Below, piece after piece: positions 7,390 to 17,154 of a DNA stretch of 64,000 nucleotides; within the stretch, counting starts at the first letter, position 1; the number at the start of each line of letters is the position of its first letter. The notes beneath the pieces are model-generated. The model ran no database searches, was not told the DNA's origin, and saw only the letters and a program-made list of their open reading frames with translations. This DNA is from Candidatus Limimonas egerieequi (lineage in GTDB: Bacteria; Bacillota; Clostridia; Oscillospirales; Acutalibacteraceae). A program made the position numbers and the translations under genes. The stretch spans positions 1-64,000 of the forward strand of contig JAGHVH010000010.1 of assembly GCA_018064455.1 (NCBI GenBank), given 5' to 3'.

Positions 7390-8643
7390 ATGGCGAACAA
7401 GCTCTGGACAAAGGACTTTACAATCATAACACTCGGTTCAGTGGTGTCTATGCTCGGTAATGCAATGTCCGGATTTGCAATGAGTCTTTTGGTGCTCGAT
7501 TATACTGGAAGTACTTTGTATTATGCGATTTTCCTTGCTTGTTTTACACTTCCTCAACTTGTTATGCCTATTTTCTCTGGCGCAATTCTTGATAGATTTT
7601 CAAGAAAGAAGACAATTTATTCTTTAGACTACTTATCTTCAGGACTTTACCTGTTATTTGCGCTTATTTTATTTAAAAACTGGTTTAATTTTCCAATGAT
7701 AGCGATAGGATGTATTATCATCGGCTCAATCGAGAGCATTTATTGTGTGGCATATGATAGCTTTTATCCACTTCTTATCTCGGAAGGCAATTATCAGAAG
7801 GCCTATTCTGTAGCAAGCACACTTGAAACACTGACTTTTTTGATGATTCCTGTATCAACGTTCTTCTATAACAAGGTTGGCGTTGCACCACTCATGCTCT
7901 TCAACGCTGTGACGTTCTTCTTCGCAGCAACGATGGAGACAAAGATTGAGCATGATGAAAAATATATTGAAAAGCAGAAACAAAATCTCCTCGAATCAGG
8001 AGAGGAGATAGGTATAGTGAAGCTTATGCTCCGTGATATCAAGGAGGGTTTTGCATACCTCAAGGTGGAGCGTGGACTTCTCTTTATTGCACTCTACTTC
8101 TTCGTATCAAACTTTGCTGGTTCAGCTTCGCAGGTAGTTGGACTTCCATATTTTAAAGCACATTATGATAACGGCGCATATGTATTTATCCTGGTAATGG
8201 GTTGTAGTGTTTTATTCCGTGCAGTTGGTGGTATGATTCATTACACGGTTAAACTTCCAGTGAAATATAAGTTCTATATTGCACTTTTGGTATACGTATG
8301 TATTTCAATATTTGAGGGCGCGTATTTGTATTTTCCAATTCCAGTTATGATGATTCTTTGTGCATTGACCGGAATCGGTGGTGTAACAAGCTATACTATT
8401 AGGATCTCTGCGACACAATCATATGTTCCGGATGAGCGCAAAGGCCGTTTTAACGGCGCGTTCAATGTCCTTTTGACAGGCGGTGCCTTTATCGGTGAAC
8501 TCGCCGCGGGTGCGCTCTCAGAGGTCGTACCTGATGTCCGTATGGTTGTATCCATATTTATGGGCATTAATTTGTTTGCCGCAATATTCTTTATTGGTGG
8601 AAATAAGAAATATATCAAACCGATTTACAATACACAAAACTAA
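7390..8643 (+). CDS. Major facilitator superfamily transporter
   Basis: A 417-residue membrane protein with about 12 hydrophobic segments. The loop DRFSRKKTIY between segments 2 and 3 is the MFS signature (consensus DRxGRR). The first helix, including SVVSMLGNAMSGFAMSLLVL, resembles the macrolide-efflux-like (MFS_3) branch, but the substrate is unknown. I chose the ATG at 7390 because it follows GGAGGTGAG by the right distance and because the predicted promoter lies at 7330-7357; an in-frame upstream ATG at 7327 would sit inside that promoter. The stop is 12 bases before the oligopeptidase start, so the two are probably co-transcribed. Confidence 0.85.
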   Translation: MANKLWTKDFTIITLGSVVSMLGNAMSGFAMSLLVLDYTGSTLYYAIFLACFTLPQLVMPIFSGAILDRFSRKKTIYSLDYLSSGLYLLFALILFKNWFNFPMIAIGCIIIGSIESIYCVAYDSFYPLLISEGNYQKAYSVASTLETLTFLMIPVSTFFYNKVGVAPLMLFNAVTFFFAATMETKIEHDEKYIEKQKQNLLESGEEIGIVKLMLRDIKEGFAYLKVERGLLFIALYFFVSNFAGSASQVVGLPYFKAHYDNGAYVFILVMGCSVLFRAVGGMIHYTVKLPVKYKFYIALLVYVCISIFEGAYLYFPIPVMMILCALTGIGGVTSYTIRISATQSYVPDERKGRFNGAFNVLLTGGAFIGELAAGALSEVVPDVRMVVSIFMGINLFAAIFFIGGNKKYIKPIYNTQN

Positions 8644-8655
8644 GGAGGCTCCAAT

Positions 8656-10359
8656 ATGAAACTTCAGGATATGGTCTATGAAAGACCAAATGTTGAGGAA
8701 CTAAAAGTTCAGATTAAAGGACTCGTAGATGAGTTTAAGGCAGCATCAACTTTTGAGGAGGCAGATGCTGTAAGAGCTCGTTACGATGAGCTTTTTGACC
8801 ACTATGAGACTTTGGCTACACTCTGCTATATTCGTCATTCTGTAAACACAAAGGACGAGTATTATGACAAGGAACAGCAGTGGAACGACGAACAGATGCC
8901 AATAATCCAGGAGTATTCTCAGATGTTCACTGAGGCTCTCCTTGAGTCAAAGTTCCGCCCTCAGTTTGAGGATAAATATGGCGATCTTCTCTTTGTAAAT
9001 GCGGAGATGGAGAAGAGAACTTTTAAGCCAGAGATCATTGCAGATCTTCAGGCTGAGAACAAGCTTGTAACTGATTATGAAAAGCTTCTTGCTTCTGCTC
9101 AAATCGACTTTGAGGGTAAGAAGATGACTATCTCAGAACTCCTTCCATACAAGCAGGATGCCGACGACAAACTTCGTCTTGATGCTTGGACTGCAGAGGG
9201 TAACTTCTATATGGAGAATAAGGCTGAACTTGACCGTCTATATGATGACCTCGTAAAGGTTCGTGATAAGATGGGTAAGGCGCTCGGCCACAGCAACTAT
9301 ATCCCTCTTGGATATGACCGTATGACTCGTAATTCATACACAAAGGATGACGTCGATAGGTTCCGTAAGGCTGTAGTTAAGTATATTGTTCCGCTCGCTG
9401 ATAAGATTTATCGTGATCAAGCTAAGAGAATTGGCAAGGATTATCCGATGAACTATGCTGATGCGGCACTCATGTTCCGTGATGGTATGGCAAAGCCTCA
9501 GGGTACTGCTGATGATATCCTTGCACACGGTAAGAAGTTCTATCATGAACTCTCACCTGAGACAACTGAATTTATTGACTTTATGTATGATAACGACCTT
9601 TTAGATGTTCTCTCAAAGGACGGCAAGGCAGTAGGTGGTTACTGCACAGAAATCCCTGATTATCAGGCAGAATTTATATTTGCAAACTTTAACGGCACAG
9701 CTGATGACGTTGAGACTGTAACACATGAGGCAGGACATGCTTTTGCAGGTTATGTTGCTGCTCGTGAAATTGATTTCAAAGCATATAGAAATCCAACTAT
9801 GGAATCATGTGAGATTCACTCAATGTCAATGGAATTCTTTGCTTGGAAATGGGCTGAGGGCTTCTTCGGACCAAAGACAGAGAAGTTCAAATATCAGCAC
9901 CTTGCTGGCGCACTTAAATTTATCCCATATGGCACAATGGTAGACCACTTCCAGCACATAGCATATGAGCATCCAGAACTCACTCCTAAGCAGAGGGATG
10001 AGGAGTGGAAAAAGCTCACAGCTATTTATATGCCATGGATTAAGATGGATGAGATCCCATTCTTCGGTGACGGCGCAGCTTGGCAGCGTCAGCATCATAT
10101 CTATTCATATCCGTTCTATTACATCGATTACTGCTTTGCTCAGACAGTAGCTCTTGAGTTCTGGGCATTTATGCAGAAGGACTTCGATGCTGCTTGGAAA
10201 GCATATTTGAAACTTGTACGTCTCGGCGGTACAAAGACTTTTAACGGTCTTGTTGACGCTGCCGGCCTCGACAATCCATTTGACGAGGAAGCATTTAAGA
10301 AAATTTGTGAAATTGCAGGCGCTTGGCTTGACGATTTCGACGAGAGTAAACTTTCATGA
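8656..10359 (+). CDS. M3 family oligoendopeptidase (PepF-like)
   Basis: A 567-residue cytoplasmic zinc metallopeptidase. The HEAGHAFAGY motif gives the two zinc histidines and the catalytic glutamate, and the downstream ESCEIHSMSMEFF segment supplies the third ligand typical of M3 peptidases. Length is normal for the PepF group. It should cleave short peptides in the cytoplasm, which agrees with the peptide importer encoded next. ATG after AAGGAGGCTCC. The stop overlaps the following start by four bases (ATGA). Confidence 0.92.
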   Translation: MKLQDMVYERPNVEELKVQIKGLVDEFKAASTFEEADAVRARYDELFDHYETLATLCYIRHSVNTKDEYYDKEQQWNDEQMPIIQEYSQMFTEALLESKFRPQFEDKYGDLLFVNAEMEKRTFKPEIIADLQAENKLVTDYEKLLASAQIDFEGKKMTISELLPYKQDADDKLRLDAWTAEGNFYMENKAELDRLYDDLVKVRDKMGKALGHSNYIPLGYDRMTRNSYTKDDVDRFRKAVVKYIVPLADKIYRDQAKRIGKDYPMNYADAALMFRDGMAKPQGTADDILAHGKKFYHELSPETTEFIDFMYDNDLLDVLSKDGKAVGGYCTEIPDYQAEFIFANFNGTADDVETVTHEAGHAFAGYVAAREIDFKAYRNPTMESCEIHSMSMEFFAWKWAEGFFGPKTEKFKYQHLAGALKFIPYGTMVDHFQHIAYEHPELTPKQRDEEWKKLTAIYMPWIKMDEIPFFGDGAAWQRQHHIYSYPFYYIDYCFAQTVALEFWAFMQKDFDAAWKAYLKLVRLGGTKTFNGLVDAAGLDNPFDEEAFKKICEIAGAWLDDFDESKLS

Positions 10360-10883
10360 GTATTAGACAGGATAGAAAATATGTTGGGGAATATGCCAAC
10401 ACTTTAAATGGGGTAGAGTATAACGGTAAATGGTATACCTACGAGGATGCGGCAAAGGCAAAAACAGCCGCAAAGAAGATGACAATAATAGCTGCTGCGC
10501 AGCTACTCATCTTCGTTGCGGGCCTTATTTACGACTCTGCCGCATCGTATAAAGTATGGGTGTTTATCCCGTATGTTCTGGCCTTTTTGCCGTATTTCTA
10601 CTTGGCGTATCAGACCTTTTCAGTCTTTCGACATAAAGGCGACTACACGCACAAGGAATATGACCGATTGATAGGAGGCCAGAAGGGCTCAATTTACGCT
10701 GTACTGGTGTTTATGAGCATTTCTTTGGTGACTGACGTCATTTTGCTCATATTGGGAGCCGCTAAATTGGTCACTTTGAACATTATTTGGGACATTTTGT
10801 TTACTATAGGTCTCATAATATTAGTTGTTTTGGACATATTGAACATAAAACTTACAAAATGTTTGTCTTGCAAAACTAAATAA
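10356..10883 (+). CDS. Hypothetical four-helix membrane protein
   Basis: A 175-residue protein of unknown role. The N-terminal ~45 residues are soluble and hydrophilic. Four hydrophobic segments follow (roughly residues 46-68, 74-92, 113-135 and 140-162), and the end CLSCK carries a small Cys pair. Its ATG overlaps the oligopeptidase stop (ATGA), so translation is coupled. The context suggests a link to peptide turnover or simply shared transcription; I do not assign a function. Confidence 0.7.
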   Translation: MSIRQDRKYVGEYANTLNGVEYNGKWYTYEDAAKAKTAAKKMTIIAAAQLLIFVAGLIYDSAASYKVWVFIPYVLAFLPYFYLAYQTFSVFRHKGDYTHKEYDRLIGGQKGSIYAVLVFMSISLVTDVILLILGAAKLVTLNIIWDILFTIGLIILVVLDILNIKLTKCLSCKTK

Positions 10884-10893
10884 ATAGTTTTTT

Positions 10894-10936
10894 ACCCCTT
10901 TATTATTGTTAACGCGTTAATATATAATAAAGGGGT
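10894..10936 (+). promoter_or_regulatory. oppA promoter with nested palindromes
   Basis: -10 TATAAT at 10923-10928, with a weak -35 (TTATTA, 10900-10905). An exact 13-bp inverted repeat ACCCCTTTATTAT (10894-10906) / ATAATAAAGGGGT (10924-10936) encloses a perfect 12-bp palindrome TTAACGCGTTAA (10909-10920) in the promoter spacer. The inner site has the CG centre seen in LacI-family operators, including the CcpA cre site (two mismatches to that consensus). Likely a repressor or catabolite-control site for the opp operon. Confidence 0.6.
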
Positions 10937-11012
10937 ACTTTACTTGGTTAAAGTATTAAAACGGAAACAAGCCTCGGTGTTATGGGGCTAATTTGAAAAG
11001 GAGAGTAAAAAG

Positions 11013-13265
11013 ATGAAACTCAAAAGAATCATTGCATTGCTCCTTGCTCTTGTTATGGCGTTCTCACTTTGCGCATGCAAAGGCGGAACAGGCGGCAAGA
11101 AGGGCGCAACTCCACTCGTAGTAGGTTATGATCCATTCTCAGAGAAGTTCTCACCTTTCTTTGCTGACACAGCATACGATCAGGATGTTGCCGGCATGAC
11201 ACAGGTAGCACTTCTTACAACTGACCGTGTAGGTAACATCATCTACAACGGTATCAAGGGTGAAACAATTGCCTACAACGGAACAGACTATACTTACACA
11301 GGTATAGCTGACCTCAAGGTTACAGAAAACGATGACGGAACTGTTGAGTATCTCTTCAAGCTTCGTGATGACATCAAGTTCTCTGATGGCGAGCCACTTA
11401 CAGCTGATGACGTAATCTTCTCAATGTACGTTCTCTGCGACCCAACTTATGACGGATCTTCAACACTTTATGCAGTTCCTATTGCTGGTCTTGAAGAATA
11501 TCGTTCAGGCATGGACTCTCTCTTCAATCTCATTGAAGCTGCTGGTCCTGACAACACAGACTTCACTTACTGGGATGAAGCTACACAGAAGGATTTCTTC
11601 GCAGCTTATGATAAGGCTAACGTAGCTATGGCTCAGGAAATCATTGATTTCTGCGTAGAAGAAGGTTATAACACTGCTGATGACTCTGTTGCTGCTGTTG
11701 CAGCTAACTGGGGTTACGAACTCGCTGATGACGCTACAGTAGAAGATTTTGCTGCTGACATCGTTGCTGCATATGACGGCTCAGCCTCTGCTGCTTGGGC
11801 AACAGAGACTGCTGGTTCTTCATTTGCTGATGTTATGGAAGGCTTTGATAAGTATTCTACTGGTGTTAAGACAGGCGACTCTGCTGATTCTATCACAGGT
11901 ATCGAAAAGGTTGATGAGTACACAGTTAAGGTAACAACAACATCTTTCGACGCTACAGCTATTTATCAGTTCGCTCTTGCAGTTGCTCCAATGCACTACT
12001 ATGGCGAACCTGACAAGTATGATTACGGTAAGAACATGTTCGGTTTCACAAAGGGTGACCTTTCACATGTTAAGTCTGTAACAACACAGCCAATGGGCGC
12101 TGGTCCTTACAAGTTCGTTAAGTATGACAACAAGATCGTTTACTTCGAAGCTAACGATGGTTATTTCAAGGGCGCTCCAAAGACAGCTAATGTTCAATTT
12201 AAGGAGACAGCTACAGCTGATAAGACACCAGGTGTAGGTACAGGTACAATCGATATCACTGACCCATCATTCTCAAAGGCTGCTGCTGAAGAAATTGGCA
12301 CATACAACTCAAATAAAGAAATCACAGGCGATAAGATCGTTACTAGCCTTGTAGCTAACCTCGGTTATGGTTACATTGGTATCAACGCTGACACAGTTAA
12401 CGTTGGTGGCAAGGCTGATTCTGATGCATCTAAGAACCTCCGTAAGGCTCTTTCAACAGTACTCGCTGTTTATCGTGATATGGCAGTTGACTCTTACTAC
12501 TCAGAGGCTGCTGAAGTAATTAACTATCCAATCTCAACAACATCTTGGGCTGCTCCACAGAAGTCAGATTCTGACTATGCAGTAGCTTACTCAGTTGATG
12601 CTGATGGTAACCCAATCTACACAGCTCAGATGAAGGCTGAAGATAAGTATAAGGCTGCTTCACAGGCTGCTCTTGGTTTCCTTGAGAAGGCTGGTTATGT
12701 AATTAAGGACGGTAAGGCAATTACTGCTCCTGCAGGCGCTAAACTTGAATATGAGTGCATCATCCCAGCAGACGGTGTTGGTGATCACCCAGCATTCGCA
12801 ATCCTTACAGCTGCTAAGGAAGCTTTCGCTAAGATCGGTATTAACATTATTATCAACGACCCAGCTGATGCTAATGAACTTTGGGATAAACTCGATGCAG
12901 GCTCACAGGAACTCTGGTGTGCTGCTTGGGGCGCAACAATTGACCCAGATATGTATCAGGTTTACCACTCATCTAATATTGTAGGTCTTCCAGGCTCTTC
13001 AGAGTCTAACCACTATCATATTCAGGATGCTAACCTCGATAAGTACATCATGGATGCAAGAACAAGTGCTGACCAGTCTTACAGAAAGGCTATCTATAAG
13101 TCATGCCTTGACATCATCCTTGATTGGGCTGTTGAGATTCCTGTATATCAGAGACAGAACTGCATCATCTACAGCGCTGAGCGTATTAAAGATGGTACAA
13201 TGACTCCTGATATCACAACATTCTACAACTGGACAAACGAGATTGAGAATGTTGAAATGGCATAG
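11013..13265 (+). CDS. Oligopeptide-type ABC substrate-binding lipoprotein
   Basis: A 750-residue SBP_bac_5 protein, first gene of an Opp-type import operon. It has a basic, hydrophobic signal peptide ending in the lipobox LCAC, with lipidation expected at Cys22. The core motifs of the family are present, including FKLRDDIKFSDGEPLTADDV. It is longer than the usual 500-600 residues, because of an extra Asp/Ala-rich segment of about 120 residues after GLEEYRSG. Located on the outer face of the membrane, it should deliver peptides to the OppBC permease. Strong ribosome site AAAGGAGAG. A hairpin with a partial T-run follows the gene and probably makes this product more abundant than the permease. 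Confidence 0.9.
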   Translation: MKLKRIIALLLALVMAFSLCACKGGTGGKKGATPLVVGYDPFSEKFSPFFADTAYDQDVAGMTQVALLTTDRVGNIIYNGIKGETIAYNGTDYTYTGIADLKVTENDDGTVEYLFKLRDDIKFSDGEPLTADDVIFSMYVLCDPTYDGSSTLYAVPIAGLEEYRSGMDSLFNLIEAAGPDNTDFTYWDEATQKDFFAAYDKANVAMAQEIIDFCVEEGYNTADDSVAAVAANWGYELADDATVEDFAADIVAAYDGSASAAWATETAGSSFADVMEGFDKYSTGVKTGDSADSITGIEKVDEYTVKVTTTSFDATAIYQFALAVAPMHYYGEPDKYDYGKNMFGFTKGDLSHVKSVTTQPMGAGPYKFVKYDNKIVYFEANDGYFKGAPKTANVQFKETATADKTPGVGTGTIDITDPSFSKAAAEEIGTYNSNKEITGDKIVTSLVANLGYGYIGINADTVNVGGKADSDASKNLRKALSTVLAVYRDMAVDSYYSEAAEVINYPISTTSWAAPQKSDSDYAVAYSVDADGNPIYTAQMKAEDKYKAASQAALGFLEKAGYVIKDGKAITAPAGAKLEYECIIPADGVGDHPAFAILTAAKEAFAKIGINIIINDPADANELWDKLDAGSQELWCAAWGATIDPDMYQVYHSSNIVGLPGSSESNHYHIQDANLDKYIMDARTSADQSYRKAIYKSCLDIILDWAVEIPVYQRQNCIIYSAERIKDGTMTPDITTFYNWTNEIENVEMA

Positions 13266-13306
13266 GCTGCAATATTGAATTAAAACTTAAACTTAGTTTG
13301 AATTCG

Positions 13307-13340
13307 CCAGTCCGCGTGGCAACACGCGGACTGGGTTTTG
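13307..13340 (+). terminator. Intercistronic hairpin after oppA (partial terminator)
   Basis: 12-bp stem CCAGTCCGCGTG (13307-13318), GCAA tetraloop, CACGCGGACTGG (13323-13334), then GTTTTG. The short T-run suggests partial termination or protection of the upstream mRNA. A second imperfect hairpin AATAAGGCCT / AGGCTTTATT follows at about 13347-13376. Confidence 0.6.
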
Positions 13341-13416
13341 CGGTTTAATAAGGCCTTTAATTTTGAGGCTTTATTAAACAGCAAAATGTTTAAAATGATG
13401 AGAGGAATTGGTATTT

Positions 13417-14403
13417 ATGGGCAAGTTCATAGTGAAGCGCCTACTTCAGTGTGTACTCATATTATTTTTTGTGGCGCTCATTATCTACGCTGTTATGCGC
13501 TGTCTTCCAACATCGTATGTTGAGAGCATAGCGCGTCAGAGATCATCCCTTCCGGGATCAAAATCATACACGGAGTGGCTGGCACAGCTCAATGCTGTAT
13601 ACGGTCTCGATGTTGGTATCTTTAGAGGTTTCCTTAAGTGGCTCGCTTCTGCTGTAAGACTCGACTTTGGTGACTCTTGGCAGTACAACGTTCCAGTTAT
13701 GGAGAAGTTTAAGGATGTTATTTGGTATTCATTTGCACTTGGTGCAGTATCATTCTTCTTTGAACTTATCATCTCTATCCCTGCAGGTATCATTGCAGCT
13801 GTTAAGCAGTACAGCAAGATTGACTATGCAGTAACAGTAATAGCACTTATTGGTGTTTCACTTCCAACATTCTTCTTCGCTACAATCTTGAAACTCGTAT
13901 TCAGTATCAAGCTTGGATGGTTTGATCTCTACGGTATGGTTGGTCGTTATCATGAACAGCTATCAGCGTGGGGACAGTTTGGCGATATTGCAAAACACTT
14001 TGTATTGCCAACTTGCACCATTGTTATCATCAGCATTGGTTCTATGATGCGTTATACAAGAACTAATATGCTCGAAGTACTCAATTCCGATTACATAAGA
14101 ACTGCAAGGGCAAAGGGCGTTGCAGAGAACAAGGTTATTTCATACCATGCTTTCCGTAATACTCTTATCCCAATCGTTACTATCGTAGGTGGTAGTATCC
14201 CTGGTCTTTTCTCAGGTGCTCTTATCACTGAGACATTGTTCCAGATTCCTGGTATCGGTTACATCTCATACCAGGCAATGGTTGGTGGAGATATTCCGTT
14301 CTCCATGTTCTATATGATATTTATGGCCGTTTTGACACTCCTTGGTACTCTTATTGCGGATATTCTTTACGCAGTAGTAGACCCTAGAGTTAGAGTTAAC
14401 TAA
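13417..14403 (+). CDS. Peptide ABC transporter permease, OppB type
   Basis: A 328-residue inner-membrane permease with six hydrophobic segments. The cytoplasmic EAA loop lies around YIRTARAKGVAENKVISYHAFRN (I cite its span, residues ~226-248) with the conserved A-x-G pattern that contacts the ATPases. I chose ATG 13417 over the in-frame TTG at 13408, because the ribosome site GAGAGGAA ends right at the TTG but is well spaced from the ATG. Second gene of the opp operon, 150 bases after oppA and 4-13 bases before oppC. Confidence 0.92.
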   Translation: MGKFIVKRLLQCVLILFFVALIIYAVMRCLPTSYVESIARQRSSLPGSKSYTEWLAQLNAVYGLDVGIFRGFLKWLASAVRLDFGDSWQYNVPVMEKFKDVIWYSFALGAVSFFFELIISIPAGIIAAVKQYSKIDYAVTVIALIGVSLPTFFFATILKLVFSIKLGWFDLYGMVGRYHEQLSAWGQFGDIAKHFVLPTCTIVIISIGSMMRYTRTNMLEVLNSDYIRTARAKGVAENKVISYHAFRNTLIPIVTIVGGSIPGLFSGALITETLFQIPGIGYISYQAMVGGDIPFSMFYMIFMAVLTLLGTLIADILYAVVDPRVRVN

Positions 14404-14416
14404 GGGGGTGAGAGAA

Positions 14417-15991
14417 TTGGCTAAGAAAAAAGAAGTATTAGAAGAAACAACAGTAGAGACTGTTGAAACTCCTGAAAAAGAGGAACAGCTTGCCCTCGAT
14501 GATGAACGTCGAATTAAGGTTCTCTCACCATCAATGCTTGTTTGGAAGCGATTCATTAGAAACAAGCTTGCTATTGTTGGCTCAATCTTCATTATTGCAA
14601 TGTTTGTATTTGCATTTATCGGCGGTATTGTCTCTCCATATGGTGAGTCCGAGGTATTTAGAAAGTACACAGACCTCACTAAGGATTACGCAGGTATCAC
14701 TCAGAATACAGAACTCCGTTATTCTGATCTCTCAGCAACTGATTTCCCTTCAATTGCCAAGGCAAAGTTTGTTATGGCAATAAACAAGGGTGAGGAGAAC
14801 TTTAAATCAGATGACGGTTCTTCATACACAATTGAAACTATCGGCGAAAAAGGCGAGGAGTCATACGCTATTTTTAGAGAAGGTACACTCGTATCTATCG
14901 CTTCAAAGCTCATCTACGATGCAGTAGAGGAGGGCTATGTGCCTACTCTTGACTTCCGTTATGCAGCAGAAAAGGCTAAGGCTGCTGGCGAGGAGAATTT
15001 CACTGCTGACGGCGAGACATATAAGCTTGCTAAAGTTGAGGATGATGACGTTATCTTTGACAGCAAGGGAAATGAACTTATCTATATCTCTGATTTCATC
15101 GTAAATCCAATCGGTGATTCAGAATTTATTCCTGTAGAGCAAAAGGCAGCTCTTAAGGAAGCAATTGAAAAAAATGAAGAGAAGATCACATATGATGGCG
15201 TTGATTATAAAATCAAGCGTGAAAACCTCCAGTGGCTTGTTAAGTCCGGACAGGAAGCATATGTAATTGACACATATTCAAGCCCATCAAAGGCACACTG
15301 GCTCGGCACAGACGGTAATGGTATGGACGTTCTTACTCGCCTTATGTACGGTGGCCGCGTATCACTTCTCATCGGCTTTATCGTTGTTGCTATTGAGACA
15401 ATTATCGGTGTTATACTCGGTGGTATCTCTGGTTACTTCAGCGGTTGGGTTGATAACATCATCATGCGTATAGTTGATATCTTCAACTGTATCCCTACAA
15501 CGCCTCTTATCATTATCCTCGGTGCTATGATGGATGCTATGCGTGTGGATCCTACACTTCGTATGATCTACCTTATGATTACTCTCGGTGTTCTCTCTTG
15601 GCCTGGTACTGCACGTCTTGTACGTGGTCAGATCCTCTCACTTCGTGAGCAGGAGTTTATGACAGCAACAGAGGCAACAGGTATCTCTGTTTCTCGTCGT
15701 ATTTTTAAGCACCTTGTTCCAAACGTTATCCCACAGCTCATCGTTATCTGTACTATGGGTCTTGGCGACGTTATTATCACTGAGTCCACACTCTCATTCC
15801 TTGGCCTCGGTGTTAAGTTCCCATTTGCTTCTTGGGGTAACATTATCAATGCAGTTTCTAACGTTTACGTTATGACAAACTACTTGTTCGTATGGATTCC
15901 AGCAGGTTTCTGTATTCTCATTACAGTACTTGGATTCAACTTCATCGGTGACGGATTGCGTGATGCATTCGATCCTAAGATGAAGCGCTAA
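14417..15991 (+). CDS. Peptide ABC transporter permease, OppC type, with large extra domain
   Basis: The partner permease, 524 residues instead of the usual ~300. After the first membrane segment (about residues 47-70) comes an extra hydrophilic domain, and the normal family sequence resumes at HWLGTDGNGMDVLTRLMYGG (His294 onward), followed by the remaining segments and the EAA loop (EATGISVSRRIFKHLVPN). The extra domain has three similar units of the form N/I-x-x-DG-x-x-Y-x-I (for example FTADGETYKLAK and ITYDGVDYKIKR). It should lie on the outer face, next to the substrate-binding protein. Start: TTG 14417 is well spaced from GGGGGTGAG; GTG 14408 is an alternative. Confidence 0.9.
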   Translation: MAKKKEVLEETTVETVETPEKEEQLALDDERRIKVLSPSMLVWKRFIRNKLAIVGSIFIIAMFVFAFIGGIVSPYGESEVFRKYTDLTKDYAGITQNTELRYSDLSATDFPSIAKAKFVMAINKGEENFKSDDGSSYTIETIGEKGEESYAIFREGTLVSIASKLIYDAVEEGYVPTLDFRYAAEKAKAAGEENFTADGETYKLAKVEDDDVIFDSKGNELIYISDFIVNPIGDSEFIPVEQKAALKEAIEKNEEKITYDGVDYKIKRENLQWLVKSGQEAYVIDTYSSPSKAHWLGTDGNGMDVLTRLMYGGRVSLLIGFIVVAIETIIGVILGGISGYFSGWVDNIIMRIVDIFNCIPTTPLIIILGAMMDAMRVDPTLRMIYLMITLGVLSWPGTARLVRGQILSLREQEFMTATEATGISVSRRIFKHLVPNVIPQLIVICTMGLGDVIITESTLSFLGLGVKFPFASWGNIINAVSNVYVMTNYLFVWIPAGFCILITVLGFNFIGDGLRDAFDPKMKR

Positions 15992-16005
15992 GGGGAGGGG
16001 TAAAT

Positions 16006-17154
16006 ATGGCTGATAAAAAAGACTTAAGCTACCTCTCTGCTAAAGAGTCGCGTAGAATTACAAAAGAGAATAGAAAAATCACTAAGGAATATGAGAAGCA
16101 AATTTCAAGAAAGGATGTTCCAGAGTCAGAGTATCTCACAAAGATGCATAATGATAAGAACATTCTTGAGATAGATAATCTTCACACTTATTTCTTTACA
16201 GACCAGGGCGTTGTACGCTCTGTTGACGGCGTTTCATTTGACGTGCCACGCGGCGCCACAATCGGTGTTGTTGGCGAGTCCGGCTGTGGCAAGTCAGTAA
16301 CAAGCCTCTCTGTCATGAGGCTCTTACAACGCCCTATAGGACAAATCGTAGACGGCGAAATTCGCTTTAAAGTAGATGATGACAAGGCCTATGACATAGC
16401 GAAGATGCCTATTGCTGAGATGCAGCATATCAGAGGCAAGAAAATCTCTATGATTTTCCAGGAGCCTATGACAACACTTAACCCTGTTTTCAAAATTGGT
16501 AGACAGCTTGATGAGGTTTTCGAACTTCATGATAAGGAGACTAAGGCAGAGGATAGAAGGGCTAAGTCAATTGAACTTCTTGAAATGGTTGGTATCGCAA
16601 ACGCTGAGGGTGTTTATGATATGTATCCACATGAGCTCTCAGGCGGTATGCGCCAGCGTGTAGTAATTGCTATGGCGCTTGCTTGTCAGCCTAAGCTCAT
16701 TATTGCTGACGAGCCTACAACTGCACTTGATGTAACAATTCAGGCACAGATTCTTGATATCTTCCGCCAGCTTAAGGAGAAGATTAATTCCAGTATCATG
16801 CTCATTACTCACGACCTCGGTGTTATTGCTGAGATGGCTGATTTCGTTGTTGTAATGTATGCTGGCCGTATTGTAGAAAAGGGTACACTTGAGGATATTT
16901 TCCTTCATCCTGCACACCCTTACACAATAGGTCTTATGGATTCTAAACCTTCAGTTAACAAGGACGTTGACAGACTCTATAGTATCCCAGGTAAGGTTCC
17001 AAACCCTATTAACATGCCTGACTACTGTTACTTCAGAGATAGATGTGAGAAGTGTCTTGATAAGTGTGATGGAGAGTATCCACCACTCATTAAGATTTCT
17101 GATACTCACTATGTCGCTTGTTATAGAAGTGAAGATAAGGAGGTAAAGGAATAA
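16006..17154 (+). CDS. Peptide ABC transporter ATP-binding protein, OppD type
   Basis: A 382-residue ATPase with Walker A GESGCGKS, signature LSGGMRQR and Walker [14 protein letters not shown] basic N-terminal extension of about 45 residues precedes the ABC core. The C-terminal oligopeptide-transporter domain holds a cysteine group ([15 protein letters not shown] and ACY), which is typical of Opp/Dpp ATPases and in some members binds a 4Fe-4S cluster. Forms a heterodimer with OppF. Ends in TAATG, so it shares a base with the oppF start. Confidence 0.94.
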   Translation: MADKKDLSYLSAKESRRITKENRKITKEYEKQISRKDVPESEYLTKMHNDKNILEIDNLHTYFFTDQGVVRSVDGVSFDVPRGATIGVVGESGCGKSVTSLSVMRLLQRPIGQIVDGEIRFKVDDDKAYDIAKMPIAEMQHIRGKKISMIFQEPMTTLNPVFKIGRQLDEVFELHDKETKAEDRRAKSIELLEMVGIANAEGVYDMYPHELSGGMRQRVVIAMALACQPKLIIADEPTTALDVTIQAQILDIFRQLKEKINSSIMLITHDLGVIAEMADFVVVMYAGRIVEKGTLEDIFLHPAHPYTIGLMDSKPSVNKDVDRLYSIPGKVPNPINMPDYCYFRDRCEKCLDKCDGEYPPLIKISDTHYVACYRSEDKEVKE

